Below the pieces are notes generated by a model, which worked only from the letters and a program-made list of their open reading frames with translations, was not told the origin of the DNA and searched no databases. This document shows positions 21,068 through 22,498 of a DNA stretch of 22,498 nt, in pieces (position 1 is the first letter of the stretch; every line of letters starts with the position of its first letter). A program made the translations under genes and the position numbers. This DNA comes from UBA9642 sp964545585. Its GTDB lineage: Archaea; Nanobdellota; Nanobdellia; Woesearchaeales; UBA9642. The stretch spans positions 1-22,498 of the forward strand of contig CAZJFT010000015.1 of assembly GCA_964545585.1 (NCBI GenBank), given 5' to 3'.

Positions 21068-22498
21068 TTAATATAACCCTGAACTGCATATGATACATCC
21101 TTCCCTATAAGTATTTGATACGAGCAAATCCCTATATTTGACTCTCCTCACATTATCATCCTGGACTATTATCTTTACCTGATACCATCCTTGCGGCGCA
21201 TCCCATATAGGGACAGTTATAGATTGGCTCTTCTCTTGTCCAGTCCGCAAATCAAATGCTGTGGATTTCTGCTTTATGCCTAATTCAGGTATCTCTATTA
21301 TTATCCTTGCATCATCAAGATCGTATTCATAATCATTAGCCAATTCTAGGTTTATGTAAAGATCATCATCGCTCCGTATGACTTCCTGTATGCCTTCATA
21401 CCCAGTCATTATTATACGTCCGATCCATAATCCATCCTTTATCCTGTCATCATCAGGGATGAAATTTGTCGGTTCGATTATAGTTGCAGTTGTATATCCT
21501 ACAGCACTGAATCCATAGATATCATATACTGTCAATTTGACGTCGAAAACTCCTATAGTGTTATTGTAAAGATGATATATGTATGGTGTGTTTGTCTCTG
21601 CTGTCTTTCCATCTCCGAAATCCCACACATATTTCACTATCTCTCCTTTTGATCCTGAACCATCAAAAAGTATCCATGTATTCACATAGTCCTTATATGG
21701 GCCATTAGGATCAGCGATCAATGTATGATTGAAATATTCTACATTTATAGTCGGACAATCAGCATTTAATGTAATGCTTCCTTTCATAGCATATACTTTT
21801 GGATGGAAAGTCCCTACTGTATAAGTGTGCCATACATTCGAACCATCGAACAATGTATTTCCATCGCCGAATACCCATTTATATGTCCATTGACTCGTAC
21901 TGTCTGTCTCTGCATAATCTATGATTGTAGTCATCTGAGCTTTTAAGTTTACGTCTAGCGGTTCGTATCCTTGTGTCGGGTTTGCTTCGCATGTCAATGT
22001 ATGGTTTATTATCGGTGGTTTTTCGTTAACTGTTATTGTTGGGCAATATATTGTTCCTGTGTTTCCTTTGTTGTCTGTGACAACAACGTTCGGGTCATAG
22101 TATCCCGGGTTTTGGTATGTGTGGAACACGTTGTTTATTATGGTGTTCTGTGATGTTCCATCATCGAAAGTCCATGCATAATTAGTATATGTTCCGCTTC
22201 CGCCATTTACTATCACTGTAAGTTCTGTTGTCAATGGCGCATATCCGCTGTTTGGATCTGCATGGCATGTTCCTGTTATTGGTGTTGGCGGTTCTTCGTT
22301 TACTTTTATTGTTGGGCATTCTGTTGTTAGTGTTAGGCATCCTTTTGTTGCTTGTACTATTGGGTAGTATGTTCCTGTTTGTGTGTATGTGTGCCATATG
22401 TTTGGTCCGTCTAGTAGTGTTGTTCCGTCGTCGAATATCCATTTGTATGTCCATGTCATTGTGTTGTCGTAGCATTCTATTCCTGTTTTTGGGTCGAT
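21068..22498 (-). CDS. PKD-repeat surface protein, 5' partial
   Basis: The frame is open to the right edge, so the N terminus and any signal peptide are missing. At least 476 residues: four PKD domains in a row, with WIFDDG, WTFDDG, WVFGDG and WDFGDG cores, then a C-terminal CARDB-like domain. The second and third PKD units open with a TC-(H/E)-A-(D/N)-P motif and close with a (Y/D)CPTI motif, predicting a disulphide that staples each unit; the fourth lacks it. The first and third units are close repeats of each other. The C-terminal domain shares DLDDARIIIEIPELGIK with the DDLDDLKVTVSVPELNIK of the next surface protein. The protein ends GCIICSSGLY with no membrane helix, so it may be held by partners. 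An adhesive or envelope role is likely. Confidence 0.85.
   Translation of the reverse strand: MDPKTGIECYDNTMTWTYKWIFDDGTTLLDGPNIWHTYTQTGTYYPIVQATKGCLTLTTECPTIKVNEEPPTPITGTCHADPNSGYAPLTTELTVIVNGGSGTYTNYAWTFDDGTSQNTIINNVFHTYQNPGYYDPNVVVTDNKGNTGTIYCPTITVNEKPPIINHTLTCEANPTQGYEPLDVNLKAQMTTIIDYAETDSTSQWTYKWVFGDGNTLFDGSNVWHTYTVGTFHPKVYAMKGSITLNADCPTINVEYFNHTLIADPNGPYKDYVNTWILFDGSGSKGEIVKYVWDFGDGKTAETNTPYIYHLYNNTIGVFDVKLTVYDIYGFSAVGYTTATIIEPTNFIPDDDRIKDGLWIGRIIMTGYEGIQEVIRSDDDLYINLELANDYEYDLDDARIIIEIPELGIKQKSTAFDLRTGQEKSQSITVPIWDAPQGWYQVKIIVQDDNVRRVKYRDLLVSNTYREGCIICSSGLY

Noticed and set aside
21700..22498. Repetitive GT-rich stretch as a CRISPR array or satellite
   Set aside because: It is in frame throughout and encodes PKD domains; repeats are diverged and protein-level.

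Overview
The window looks archaeal. It carries a replication factor C large subunit, an archaeal-type tyrosyl-tRNA synthetase, an archaeal YchF-like GTPase with a TGS domain, two intron-containing tRNA genes (Phe and Trp) without encoded CCA, and TATA boxes about 27 bases upstream of many start codons. Small single-domain enzymes, tiny membrane proteins and a large share of surface proteins suggest a DPANN-type lineage such as Woesearchaeota or Pacearchaeota. That placement is inference; no rRNA or marker set is present.

Layout. 1-4447 (+): the type IV pilus/secretion motor, an ATPase cut by the left edge and a two-module TadC/GspF-like membrane platform. 4594-4690 (-): tRNA-Phe with a 23-base intron and a copy of its 3' end 81 bases away. 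7321-4765 (-): a probable operon of a small membrane protein, a YjbQ-family protein, a decayed second YjbQ copy, a polytopic membrane protein and the RFC large subunit. 8282-7368 (-): a stand-alone asparagine-synthetase-type ATP-pyrophosphatase domain. 8396-10160 (+): two overlapping genes for predicted nucleases, one PD-(D/E)XK and one winged-helix plus Vsr-like. This is the best candidate here for an undescribed system. 10684-10157 (-): a ThpR-type 2H protein lacking its first catalytic His. 10757-11959 (+): YchF-like GTPase. 13302-11980 (-): small membrane protein and TyrRS. 13378-15316: an acidic coiled-coil protein, a VTT/DedA-like protein and a divergent YjdF-like protein. 17131-15351 (-): exported Amidase_3-type zinc amidase, adenylate kinase, tRNA-Trp. 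17167-22498 (-): three large surface proteins (Cys-bracketed Ig-like repeats, CARDB-type, PKD repeats), the last cut by the right edge.

How it fits together. The flanks concern the cell surface (pilus motor, secreted adhesin-like proteins, a peptidoglycan-type amidase in a cell that should have no peptidoglycan), consistent with an archaeon living in contact with bacteria or another host. The centre is housekeeping, interrupted by the nuclease pair. No intergenic stretch exceeds 300 bases; the longest are 1987-2197 (AT-rich, promoter and a short tandem repeat), 4448-4593 (T-run and duplicated tRNA end), 20922-21067 (strong promoter and leader inverted repeat) and 8283-8395 (divergent promoters with a shared inverted repeat).
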